DNA of 54,117 nt from Brevibacillus porteri (GTDB lineage: Bacteria > Bacillota > Bacilli > Brevibacillales > Brevibacillaceae), in NCBI RefSeq assembly GCF_003013475.1, contig NZ_PXZO01000036.1, positions 1 through 54,117 of the forward strand, given 5' to 3'. The notes beneath the pieces are model-generated. The model did not search any database. It had not been told where the DNA came from and worked only from the letters and a program-made list of their open reading frames with translations. Both the position numbers and the translations under genes were made by a program. Of the stretch, positions 43,977-51,344 are shown in pieces (positions within the stretch are counted from its first letter, which is position 1; the number at the start of each line of letters is the position of its first letter).

Positions 43977-43997
43977 TAGCAGCTAATGCTCCCCCTC

Positions 43998-44106
43998 CTT
44001 ATCTCCCAGGACGTATATGTCCTGCAGGAATTGGCACCTTGTCACAAAATATACGTGACGGTTGCCGGGCTTCATCGGGCCAGTCCCTCCACCTCTCTGG
44101 ATAAAG
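43998..44106 (-). promoter_or_regulatory. SAM-I (S-box) riboswitch aptamer, promoter-distal
   Basis: Minus strand starts CTTTATCCAGAGAGGTGG, then GGGACTGGCCC, GATGAAGCCCGGCAACC, a variable P3 hairpin, AAGGTGCCAATTCCTGC, and the closing GATAAGG. All S-box core blocks are present. P1 pairs CTTATC (43998-44003 on +) with the 5' side. Predicted to bind S-adenosylmethionine and terminate upstream of hom. Confidence 0.96.
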
Positions 44107-44116
44107 AAAATATGAA

Positions 44117-44149
44117 ATTAAAAAAACCTTCTTCGCTAAGAAGAAGGTT
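44117..44149 (-). terminator. Riboswitch-linked terminator, promoter-proximal S-box
   Basis: AACCTTCTTC, loop TTAGC, GAAGAAGGTT, followed by a run of seven T residues. Ten perfect base pairs. It lies between the two S-boxes. Confidence 0.88.
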
Positions 44150-44174
44150 CATCTACTAATAGAGTAACCCGCTT

Positions 44175-44277
44175 CTTATCTTTCGAGACGAAACGTCTCG
44201 CAGGAATTGGCACCTTGTCGCAATATGCAACGGTTGCCGGGCTTCATAGGGCCAGACCCTCCACCTCTCTGGATAAG
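44175..44277 (-). promoter_or_regulatory. SAM-I (S-box) riboswitch aptamer, promoter-proximal
   Basis: Minus strand starts CTTATCCAGAGAGGTGG, then GGGTCTGGCCC, TATGAAGCCCGGCAACC, a P3 hairpin, AAGGTGCCAATTCCTGC and a closing GATAAG. It is nearly identical in core to the distal copy but with different hairpin sequence, so it is not a recent exact duplication. Confidence 0.96.
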
Positions 44278-44300
44278 AACCATTTATGCTGTTGAGCTTT

Positions 44301-44329
44301 ATTCTAAGAAATTCCAAGGCAAGCGTCAA
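44301..44329 (-). promoter_or_regulatory. Sigma-A promoter of the hom leader
   Basis: TTGACG (44324-44329), 17-bp spacer, TAGAAT (44301-44306). The expected start is near 44294, just upstream of the proximal S-box, so the leader is transcribed independently of the micro-ORF pair. Confidence 0.75.
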
Positions 44330-44373
44330 CAAAATTCTTTCTTTTCTGATTGTAAGCTGATTTGGCAAGGCTT

Positions 44374-44508
44374 TCAGTTGGGAGTGAACAGGCTTTCTAC
44401 CTCTTCCATACTGCAGCAAGTGCAATGAAACACACCCTCCTGGCCTTCCTCAGGCAGCTCTTTTTCCTCGACATATCCGCACCATTGGCAAATGAAAAGT
44501 TGAATCAT
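44374..44508 (-). CDS. Cysteine-rich zinc-ribbon-like microprotein (44 aa)
   Basis: A 44-codon gene, MIQLFICQWCGYVEEKELPE then EGQEGVFHCTCCSMEEVESL and FTPN. The CxxC (7 and 10) and CxCC (29, 31, 32) pairs suggest a small zinc ribbon or rubredoxin-like knuckle. Its ATG overlaps the TGA of the preceding 43-codon gene as ATGA, and an AAGAGGAGGGCG site lies inside that gene, so translation is coupled. I know no named family. Control by a cobalamin riboswitch suggests a link to cobalt, zinc or corrinoid use, which is inference. Confidence 0.65.
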   Translation of the reverse strand: MIQLFICQWCGYVEEKELPEEGQEGVFHCTCCSMEEVESLFTPN

Positions 44509-44636
44509 CGCACGCCCTCCTCTTCTTTTATCCTGCCCAAAATAAAAAGAACATTTTCCGCTCGACCGTGACGATCGTTAGAAAATGCCAGAAAAAGAGG
44601 GACGCACTTGTCCACGCGCTGTTTTTCGCAAGCCAT
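44505..44636 (-). CDS. 43-aa microprotein behind a cobalamin riboswitch
   Basis: The ATG at 44636 follows GGGAGGTG at 6 bases, immediately downstream of the B12 riboswitch. The peptide reads MACEKQRVDKCVPLFLAFSN and ends in a charged RIKEEEGVR; it has Cys3, Cys11 and a short hydrophobic stretch. It might be a true protein, a leader peptide feeding ribosomes to the next gene, or a remnant. No family recognised. The riboswitch-to-gene spacing is typical for control of this start. Confidence 0.5.
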   Translation of the reverse strand: MACEKQRVDKCVPLFLAFSNDRHGRAENVLFILGRIKEEEGVR

Positions 44637-44659
44637 CTCTAACACCTCCCTATCTCCCG

Positions 44660-44866
44660 TAGGTCTATCAGTGTTGTCGAAACAGGCAGGTCTCCTGACT
44701 ATGGGTTCATCGTCTAGCGTCGCCTTCCCCGTCTATTTTGATAGACCAGTGGCTTGTTGGACGCTGACTCCCCTCTTACAGTGGCGGGACCGTGTCGGAT
44801 TTGCACCGAGCTTCCCTATTATCCTTGTGGCGAATTGTTACGCCCGAAGGAACCTGTTTCCACCTA
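44660..44866 (-). promoter_or_regulatory. Cobalamin (AdoCbl) riboswitch
   Basis: Minus strand blocks in order: TAGGTGGAAACAGG, GGGAAGCTCGGTGCAAATCCG, ACACGGTCCCGCCACTGTAA (the GCCACTG core), GGTCTATCA hairpin, AGTCAGGAGACCTGCC (the B12-box) and a closing CCTGTTTC...ACCTA. P1 pairs TAGGT with ACCTA and P2 pairs GAAACAGG with CCTGTTTC. It controls the two downstream micro-ORFs. No terminator is visible, so translational control is more likely. Confidence 0.93.
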
Positions 44867-44905
44867 TGAAATTGTCTTTTCTCACTACTCTCCTCAAATT
44901 CTACC

Positions 44906-45395
44906 TTATTCTTCCTTGTTTTGCGAACATTGTTCGTGGGTCAGTAGCCATTCCTTTCGCCACAAGCCACCCGAATAGCCTGTTAGACTCCCGTTTGATC
45001 CTATAATTCTATGGCATGGCACAATGGTTCAGCCGATTTTTTCCGTTGGCATTCCCGACAGCCCTCACCGCATTTTCCTTCCCAATCAACGCGGCTAGCT
45101 CCGTATACGTAATCTTGTGCGCATAGGGAATGGTGGTCAATGTGTGCCAGACTGATTTCTGAAAGTCTGTCCCTTTCATCCACAGGGGAACAGAAAAGGA
45201 CTGTCTCTTGCCGGAAAAATATTCGTCCAGCTGTTGCCGGCAAACGAGGAGAGGCTCGTGGCAATTGTCTTCTTGTTCAAGCAAAATGGGTTCGTCCCGA
45301 TCTGTGAATAGGATAGAACATACCTCGTCTTCTGTCCCACTGATTTCCAAGACGCCGAGTGGCGATGCATAATCGATTGTCTGTATCCTTTCCAT
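44906..45395 (-). pseudogene. ogt: Methylated-DNA-protein-cysteine methyltransferase, frameshifted
   Basis: The first frame (45395-45009) encodes 128 residues of Ogt: an N-terminal domain, then TDFQKSVWHTLTTIPYAHKITYTELAALIG, VRAVGNANGKNRL, and then a premature end in NHCAMP. The catalytic module continues in another frame: [31 protein letters not shown], ending at the TAA at 44906-44908. One extra A in CTGAACCATT (near 45040) would explain the shift; removing it restores NRLTIVPCHR. It is either a real frameshift or a sequencing error. It lies 7 bp after the DinB gene. Confidence 0.85.
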
Positions 45396-45402
45396 ACGAG
45401 AC

Positions 45403-45918
45403 CTACCCTAAATACCGCTCTCTCAAAATGGTACTGTGGTGAGCTTCATGTCCTGCAATCACATAAGCCAACGTCCTTGCAGATAGCTTGTTTCCGTTGG
45501 CAATTCCTGTACGCAACCACGCTTCTGGAGAGATTCCTCGGACTAGCGCGATGGTCGAAGCACGTACAGCCTTATACTCTTCCAATAAATCAGAGAGGTT
45601 TCTTAGCCGAAAACACCCGTGTTCGACAAAAGTATTCTCATCAAAACCGATGAGGGGTGTCTGGTCTCCTCTCGCGATTCTCAGTAAGCGATAGCTCATG
45701 ATGCGTTCTGTATCGACGAGATGACCCAAAACCTCTATTACCGTCCATTTGCCTGGTGCATACCGATAATCAATTTGCTCAGGCGCAAGTGACGAAAATA
45801 GCGCGACTTGCCTCTCTCCTTGTTGCGTAAGGATCGTTAGCGGCTCCCCTTCCGGTACAAGCCCAATATAATAGTCAAAATAAGCGGCGTATTCATCGCG
45901 CTCTGGTCGTCTGAGCAT
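45403..45918 (-). CDS. DinB family protein
   Basis: Four-helix DinB/YfiT-like metal-binding protein, 171 residues. The helix pattern includes APGKWTVIEVLGHLVDTERIMSYRLLRIARGD, with His66 in the position expected for a metal ligand. YVIAGHEAHHSTILRERYLG gives two more histidines near the C-terminus. The family often acts as thiol-dependent transferase or stress protein, but the function of this member is unknown. It precedes ogt by 7 bp, suggesting a DNA-damage or thiol-linked operon. Confidence 0.86.
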   Translation of the reverse strand: MLRRPERDEYAAYFDYYIGLVPEGEPLTILTQQGERQVALFSSLAPEQIDYRYAPGKWTVIEVLGHLVDTERIMSYRLLRIARGDQTPLIGFDENTFVEHGCFRLRNLSDLLEEYKAVRASTIALVRGISPEAWLRTGIANGNKLSARTLAYVIAGHEAHHSTILRERYLG

Positions 45919-45962
45919 GTATTTCCCTCCCCTTCATTTTGGATAGACAAATGATGTCTCCA

Positions 45963-46586
45963 TTATTCGTTATGTAATCCTTCAAACAATAGGACCCTTG
46001 CCGGGGCTGCATCCGTGCCGATCAGCTTGAGTGGTGCAGCTACCAAAAAATAATCGCCTGGGGGGACCTCCGCTAGCCGCAAGCCTTCCACGACAATGAC
46101 GCCCGCTGCAAACAGTTTTTTATGGGTGGGGTGCCCTTCCTGACTGCGTTCGATTCCAAGTGCATCGGTACCAATGCCCCGTACCCCCAGCTCACTTACA
46201 TATTCTGCACCTTCCTCTGACAGAAAGATGAATTCAAAAGAGAACGCCTCTTCAAAAGAGTTTTTCGTTTTAAATAGGACAAAATCTCCTCGCTCAAGAT
46301 CGAAGCTCTCTAAGTCGGAGCGATTGATCCTGTCCTCTACCGCTGTGAGATCGAGAACCTTGCAACTGCCCACTAGCTTCTCCAATGAAATACTCTCCAA
46401 TGTATCGCCAGCATTCACCATGTGCAGGGGAGCATCTACATGGGTACCAGAATGAAGGTCCATATCGATTCTTGATTCTGTTACATAGCCATTGGTAGCG
46501 GTACGTATTTTCGGCTGCTTTTCCTGCTTGTTTTTATACACCGTCATTCCTTCGTACACGTTGGCGGTTACATCATACATTTTCAT
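45963..46586 (-). CDS. Cyclase family protein (kynurenine-formamidase-like), copy 1
   Basis: Metal-dependent hydrolase family of 207 residues. The diagnostic motif is HSGTHVDAPLHM near residue 45-56, with metal-type His and Asp. The N-terminal strand VTANVYEGMTVY and C-terminal VVEGLRLAEVPPGDYFLVAAPLKL follow the cyclase pattern. Members open N-formylkynurenine, isatin or polyketide substrates; this one cannot be assigned. A second paralogue lies 3.3 kb away at 49220, with zwf and a Gfo/Idh/MocA gene between. Confidence 0.86.
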   Translation of the reverse strand: MKMYDVTANVYEGMTVYKNKQEKQPKIRTATNGYVTESRIDMDLHSGTHVDAPLHMVNAGDTLESISLEKLVGSCKVLDLTAVEDRINRSDLESFDLERGDFVLFKTKNSFEEAFSFEFIFLSEEGAEYVSELGVRGIGTDALGIERSQEGHPTHKKLFAAGVIVVEGLRLAEVPPGDYFLVAAPLKLIGTDAAPARVLLFEGLHNE

Positions 46587-46607
46587 CCCAAATGCCCTCC
46601 CCTTTAC

Positions 46608-47597
46608 TTACCGTTTTTTATGATCCGCAGGAAAAACGATTCCCATCTGTCTTCTTACTTCATCCATGACCTGCATGGTCGTTTTGGAGACATCATGCGA
46701 ATTCGTTGTAGATTGTCTTGCCCCTATCCTTGCCAAGTGTAGGAACTCCCTAATTTCATAATGCATGGTCTTCGGGGTCTGCGGCCTTGTCACTTGCTCG
46801 ATTCGTCCGTCTCTATAACGAATGTCCACTTCTTTGAGATGGTTGATTCGATCGATCACCATCGTGGCGTCCTCCCCTTGGATTTCTGCTGGCTGATAGG
46901 AGGTCGTAATTTTCGAAAAGCTAATGATTGCATCCATCTCTCGATACTTCAAAAGAATGCTGCCTTCCCCGTCCACTCCAGAATCAAGCACAATTCCTTC
47001 TGCCTTGATGTCGTCTGGTCTGCCAAAAAGGATGAGTAACGGATAAAGACAATAGATTCCGATGTCCATCAAGGCTCCGTTTGAAAAAGCAGGATCAAAA
47101 GCACGTAAAACCTTCCCTTCGCGATAGGCGTCATAGCGCGAAGAATATTGGCAATTGCTAGCAATATAGCGTCGTACTTTTCCCAGCTTGTGCAGGTTGT
47201 CTTGTATCGCAAAAAAATTGGGCAACAGCGTAGATTTGACAGCCTCCATGAGCAGCACGTCATTTCTTTTCGCTGCTTCGATCATTTCTTCTACCTCAAT
47301 CGCATTGGAAGCCAGTGGCTTTTCACACAATACGTGTAGCCCCGCGTCCATGCACTGGATCGCTTGTTCCGCGTGGCAGGAGTTGGGGCTCGCGATATAG
47401 ACCGCGTCCATATTTTTGCTTGCAGCCATTTCTTCTAGGCTGTTATAGGCGAATGGTGCATGGTACTTGTCAGCGAATTCCTTGGCGCGTTCGATGGTAC
47501 GTGAATAAACAGCCTGAAGAGAAAATCCTTCTACTTCTTGACCAGCCTGGATAAATTCCTCGGTGATCCAGTTCGTTCCGATTACGCCAAATCGCAT
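46608..47597 (-). CDS. Gfo/Idh/MocA family oxidoreductase
   Basis: NAD(P)-dependent sugar or polyol dehydrogenase-like protein. Numbered from the ATG at 47597 (329 aa, with AAAAGGGAGCGG upstream): Rossmann FGVIGTNWITEEF near 3-15, the family motif LCEKPLASNAIEVEEM near 95-110, and the C-terminal alpha/beta domain starting near 125 (NCQYSSRYDAYREGKV). A catalytic Lys is expected in the EKP motif (Lys100 region). Substrate unknown. It follows zwf by 25 bp, so it may share its transcript. Confidence 0.88.
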   Translation of the reverse strand: MRFGVIGTNWITEEFIQAGQEVEGFSLQAVYSRTIERAKEFADKYHAPFAYNSLEEMAASKNMDAVYIASPNSCHAEQAIQCMDAGLHVLCEKPLASNAIEVEEMIEAAKRNDVLLMEAVKSTLLPNFFAIQDNLHKLGKVRRYIASNCQYSSRYDAYREGKVLRAFDPAFSNGALMDIGIYCLYPLLILFGRPDDIKAEGIVLDSGVDGEGSILLKYREMDAIISFSKITTSYQPAEIQGEDATMVIDRINHLKEVDIRYRDGRIEQVTRPQTPKTMHYEIREFLHLARIGARQSTTNSHDVSKTTMQVMDEVRRQMGIVFPADHKKR

Positions 47598-47622
47598 CTC
47601 ATCCGCTCCCTTTTCTTTTGGT

Positions 47623-49122
47623 CTATCTCGTTGCAGTGACTGGCACTCGTTCTTCGACCTTATCCAGCCACCACACGAATCCGTCCGCAGCAAGCAATTG
47701 CTCTGCGGCCTTCGGTCCGAATGAGCCAGCTTCGTACGTAAAGAGCGGCACCAAATTCTCAGCGAAAGCTTCCAGAATCGGTGTCACCCACTCCCACGAC
47801 AGACGGACCTCATCCCAATGCGCAAAGTAGGTGGAATCTCCTCGGAGTGCATCGAACAAGAGCAGCTCGTACGCTTCCGGCACGTCTTTTGTCCCTGCAC
47901 TGAAATCTACCGTCACCGGCTCAATCTTACCGCTATTTGTCGGATTCTTACTATTTACCTGCAAGGCAATACCTTCGTTCGGATTCACGCTAATGATCAA
48001 CAAATTTGGCGATGTCGTTTCATTTTGCTCCTGATATAGCTTTTCATGCGGATTTTTGAACTCAATGACGATCCTGGTTGATTTCTCTTGCAGTCTTTTT
48101 CCCGTACGAATATAAAAAGGTACCCCTTGCCAAAACGGGTCATCAATCCAGACACGAGTGGCAATATACGTTTCTGTCATCGAAACTGGATCGACACCAG
48201 GCTCGTCCCTGTAGCCAGCCACAGGTGTTCCTTGAATATGTCCTGCGCTATACTGACCGCGAATCACGTGGGTGCGGACTTCTTCTTTCTTCATCGGACG
48301 CACGGCGGCCATCACCTTGCGCTTTTCTTCGCGGATATGGGCGGAAGTGATTCGCTTCGGAAGCTGCATGGCGATAATCATGAGCATTTGCAGCATGTGA
48401 TTTTGGAGCATGTCACGCAGTGCTCCGGCTGGCTCGTAATATCCAGCCCGATCCTCGACGCCGACCGTTTCATTCGCCGTAATTTGCACGTTGGCGATGT
48501 ACTGGTTGTTCCAAAGAGCCTGGAAGACCGGATTCGCAAATTCGAGAGCCTCAAGGTTTTGAACCATCGGTTTTCCCAAGTAATGGTCAATGCGATATAT
48601 TTCTTCTTCCAAAAATGCTTTCCCCAGCTTTTCATTCAATTCTTCGGCAGATTGCAAATCATGTCCAAACGGTTTTTCAATGATCAGACGCTTCCAGCCT
48701 GTCGTTGAACCCAGTCCACTGGCCTTAACATTGGTTGCAATTCCCTCGAAATATTGCGGGGCTACTGACAAGTAAAACATCCGGTTTTGCGGGATCTGCA
48801 GCTCTTGCTCTCTTTGGAGGACCAGATCATGTAACGTTTCATAAGCACGCGGCTCCATGACATCTACTTCCGCATAGCGACAAGCAGACAAGAAAGCGTC
48901 TAGTTCGTGGGAAGCAATCTGAGCTCGACGGGAAAACTCATGGACAGACTGGCGAACAGATTCCTGAAATTCGTCACCAGACCAGGCCCTTCTCCCTACA
49001 CCGATAATCGAAAAGGCAGCAGGCAACTTTTGATCTACATATAAGTTAAAGAGCGCAGGGAAAATTTTGCGTTTTGCTAAATCTCCTGTTGCGCCAAAAA
49101 GGACAAAGGTCATCGCTTCCAT
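47623..49122 (-). CDS. zwf: Glucose-6-phosphate 1-dehydrogenase
   Basis: First enzyme of the oxidative pentose phosphate pathway; converts glucose 6-phosphate to 6-phosphogluconolactone with NADP+. The 499 residues match the family. NADP-binding FGATGDLAKRKIFPAL is near 8-23, IIEKPFGHDLQSAEELN near 145, and the active-site RIDHYLGKPMVQN near 175. The nucleotide-site downstream GEEPYYIRTGKR region is seen as PFYIRTGKRL. A sigma-A promoter lies 60 bp upstream. 6-phosphogluconate dehydrogenase is not adjacent. Confidence 0.97.
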   Translation of the reverse strand: MEAMTFVLFGATGDLAKRKIFPALFNLYVDQKLPAAFSIIGVGRRAWSGDEFQESVRQSVHEFSRRAQIASHELDAFLSACRYAEVDVMEPRAYETLHDLVLQREQELQIPQNRMFYLSVAPQYFEGIATNVKASGLGSTTGWKRLIIEKPFGHDLQSAEELNEKLGKAFLEEEIYRIDHYLGKPMVQNLEALEFANPVFQALWNNQYIANVQITANETVGVEDRAGYYEPAGALRDMLQNHMLQMLMIIAMQLPKRITSAHIREEKRKVMAAVRPMKKEEVRTHVIRGQYSAGHIQGTPVAGYRDEPGVDPVSMTETYIATRVWIDDPFWQGVPFYIRTGKRLQEKSTRIVIEFKNPHEKLYQEQNETTSPNLLIISVNPNEGIALQVNSKNPTNSGKIEPVTVDFSAGTKDVPEAYELLLFDALRGDSTYFAHWDEVRLSWEWVTPILEAFAENLVPLFTYEAGSFGPKAAEQLLAADGFVWWLDKVEERVPVTATR

Positions 49123-49181
49123 CTACTTTTTCATTCCCTTCATACGTACGCCGTGATGATGGTATTTGTAGTTACCCTATT

Positions 49182-49210
49182 ATTATTCGAGAAAATCACT
49201 GCTTTATCAA
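49182..49210 (-). promoter_or_regulatory. Sigma-A promoter of zwf
   Basis: TTGATA (49205-49210), 17-bp spacer, AATAAT (49182-49187) on the minus strand, 60 bp before the zwf start. Confidence 0.6.
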
Positions 49211-49219
49211 TATGCAGCC

Positions 49220-49840
49220 TCACGAACGACGCAAGATTGCACGTACCGGACTCCCATCTGCTTCCATCAAAAGCAGCGGCAGTGCGATCAGTTCATAATC
49301 ACCCGGTTCGACATGATCGAGCAGAAGCCCCTCCAAAATATGAATGTCATGCTGATGAAGCCCATGATGAGCAGCCAGTTCCTTGCTGTCCAATGGATCG
49401 ACAGACGGGACATCTACTCCAATCAGCCGAATGCCTTTTTGGGCGAGGAACGCTGGTAAGTCCGCTCGTAGATGACAGATGGTTGACGGAAACTGATTGG
49501 GGTCGCTCCATGATAAGGTTTTGAGCAGCAAGCGTTCCACCCCGTCCAGATCTACCTGGGCAAAATCTTCTGGACCAATGCTGGAACGTCCCGTAAGCTC
49601 TACCACTCTTGCCTCTCCAATATACAAGTCCAAAGGCAATTCAGCTATTTTTCGGCCACCGTCATCGAAATGGAACGGAGCATCCACATGGGTACCTGTG
49701 TGAATACTCATGGTTACTTTGCCGACATTGACTGAGCCACTCTCCGCTTTGGGCCAGTTTACGACATAGTGAAAGGGAGTGTCCCCTGGCCAGGTTGGCA
49801 TACCTGCCATAAGCGGACGGGATATCTCTATTATTTTCAT
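49220..49840 (-). CDS. Cyclase family protein (kynurenine-formamidase-like), copy 2
   Basis: Paralogue of the gene at 45963. From the ATG at 49840 (206 aa, GGTGGAGG upstream) it begins IIEISRPLMAGMPTWPGDTPF, with the metal-site motif HTGTHVDAPFHF near 46-57 and a C-terminal LLLDHVEPGDYELIALPLLLMEADGSPVRAILRRS. This N-terminal PxWPGD pattern is closer to true KynB-type formamidases than the other copy. KynA and KynU are not nearby, so tryptophan catabolism is not demonstrated. It lies just upstream of zwf. Confidence 0.88.
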   Translation of the reverse strand: MKIIEISRPLMAGMPTWPGDTPFHYVVNWPKAESGSVNVGKVTMSIHTGTHVDAPFHFDDGGRKIAELPLDLYIGEARVVELTGRSSIGPEDFAQVDLDGVERLLLKTLSWSDPNQFPSTICHLRADLPAFLAQKGIRLIGVDVPSVDPLDSKELAAHHGLHQHDIHILEGLLLDHVEPGDYELIALPLLLMEADGSPVRAILRRS

Positions 49841-49930
49841 CACGTATCCTCCACCTTCCAGCAACTGTTCGTGCCTATACTCAGCGTACAAAAAAGACTA
49901 TATTGAGTCAATATTCTAACATTTACATCA

Positions 49931-49971
49931 TGAAAAAAGACCGCAGCTTGATAGCGAGCCGACGGTCTTTT
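49931..49971. terminator. Terminator after the AAA+ gene
   Basis: AAAAGACCG pairs with CGGTCTTTT around an internal loop and second stem, with T-runs in both directions. It ends the AAA+ transcript on the minus strand. Confidence 0.82.
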
Positions 49972-49979
49972 CGTTGATG

Positions 49980-51155
49980 TTAGATTCTGCTGTGAAGAGA
50001 CAGGTAATCCCACACCTCATCATAGATTCCGTTGTAATCCACTTGTTTCAAATGTTCTTTCAAAGTCCGCAACCACTCAATGGTTGTTGGATAGGTAGCT
50101 GCAATGGCCTCCCGTAGATCGCTCATTTGAATCGGGCGATCGACCCCTTTTGTTACGATATCATGCCAGACCTGCTCCGTTGCGAGCTCCACTACATACT
50201 CGATGTCTGCCCCCGAATAAAACTCTGTCCATCCTGCTAATTGCTCATAATCGAGCATCTCAGAAGGACGGCCCTCCAGCTTTAAGCGAAAAATATCCTC
50301 CCGTGCTTGCCGATCTGGCGGTCCGACAAAAATCCAGTGATCAAAACCAGCTGCTCGGAGCATGGAAGGCTCCAATTCCCATGGAACGTTGGTTGAACCC
50401 ATCAGGACGAATCGTTCGTCGTATTCGCCTGCCTCCGCTATCTGCTGAAGCCATTTGGAATCGATCCCCTGTCTAGGATAGGAGTTCGGATGCTCTTCGT
50501 AATGGCTGGAAGCGTCAAGTTCATCTAAAAAGAACAGAAACGGTTTATTGGCAGGGACTGTTGCCAGTAAGTCCTGGATGTTGAACTGCCTGTTCGACGG
50601 CGCATACATACTTCGACCGCCTGTAATCGCCATGGAGAAAAAATGAGCCTGACATTCTTCTGCGGTTGCTTTTGCTAGCAAAGATTTTCCGCACCCCGAT
50701 GGTCCGTAGAGTAAAATGGTACTTTTCTTTTGAGGCAACCGTTGCGAAATAGGATGTAGGAGTCTTTGAAAAATTGCCTCTTTTACTCGTCCAAGCCCGC
50801 CGACCATTCCAAAACCCGCCGTTTTCTCAACGAGTTGAACCGATTTCGCGGTGGTCTTCCCTTTGCCCCCTTCGATGACGCGTATCTTAGGTGGAAACAT
50901 CGTATATGTAGAGGAATCCTTCTGATTGATCCCTTTTAACGTCCGCGAATATGGGGATTCCTTTTGTAGCTTGTTGAGTTCGATCACAATTTTTTCCTTC
51001 ATCGCTTCATTTCCATAGGCAAGGGCCTGCGTAAACGCTTGTAAAGCCTCCGTACGATCCCCGTGCTCAGCATGCTCTAACCCTAATAACAGCCATACTG
51101 GGGCATTGCGTTGATCGCTCGTCAACATGCTTTTCAGTATTTCTATCTTCGTCAT
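49980..51155 (-). CDS. AAA family ATPase with N-terminal TPR-like region
   Basis: AAA+ ATPase numbered from the ATG at 51155 (391 aa, GAGG upstream). An N-terminal region at about 1-60 has a TPR-like helix pair (VWLLLGLEHAEHGDRTEALQAFTQALAYG). The P-loop GPSGCGKSLLAKA is at 151-163, Walker B FLFFLDELDA at 206-215, a sensor-1 type GSTN near 256, and an arginine region near 280. The single AAA core resembles classical protein-remodelling AAA proteins of the FtsH/p97-like type without a protease domain. It is on the same strand as the three tail-collar genes, 190 bp downstream of them. Confidence 0.85.
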   Translation of the reverse strand: MTKIEILKSMLTSDQRNAPVWLLLGLEHAEHGDRTEALQAFTQALAYGNEAMKEKIVIELNKLQKESPYSRTLKGINQKDSSTYTMFPPKIRVIEGGKGKTTAKSVQLVEKTAGFGMVGGLGRVKEAIFQRLLHPISQRLPQKKSTILLYGPSGCGKSLLAKATAEECQAHFFSMAITGGRSMYAPSNRQFNIQDLLATVPANKPFLFFLDELDASSHYEEHPNSYPRQGIDSKWLQQIAEAGEYDERFVLMGSTNVPWELEPSMLRAAGFDHWIFVGPPDRQAREDIFRLKLEGRPSEMLDYEQLAGWTEFYSGADIEYVVELATEQVWHDIVTKGVDRPIQMSDLREAIAATYPTTIEWLRTLKEHLKQVDYNGIYDEVWDYLSLHSRI

Positions 51156-51344
51156 CTGCTTCATCCTCTGCGATCGTTCTGCTTCAAGCGATCGTTTAAT
51201 ATCACGGACATATCCATTATAATGCATACGTCTCGCAAGAAGAATACGAAAAGTAGGAAAAGATGGAAGAAGGGCTGTGACCGTCATCGTCATTCGAAAA
51301 AGACGCCTTCAGCTACACAGCTTCGGGCGTCCAAGATACAGTTC

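Noticed and set aside
44156..44425. 89-codon minus-strand ORF
   Set aside because: It runs through the promoter and the S-box aptamer, which are better explained as regulatory RNA.
44608..45006. Plus-strand ORF across the B12 riboswitch
   Set aside because: Covers conserved aptamer blocks of the minus-strand riboswitch and the frameshifted ogt end.
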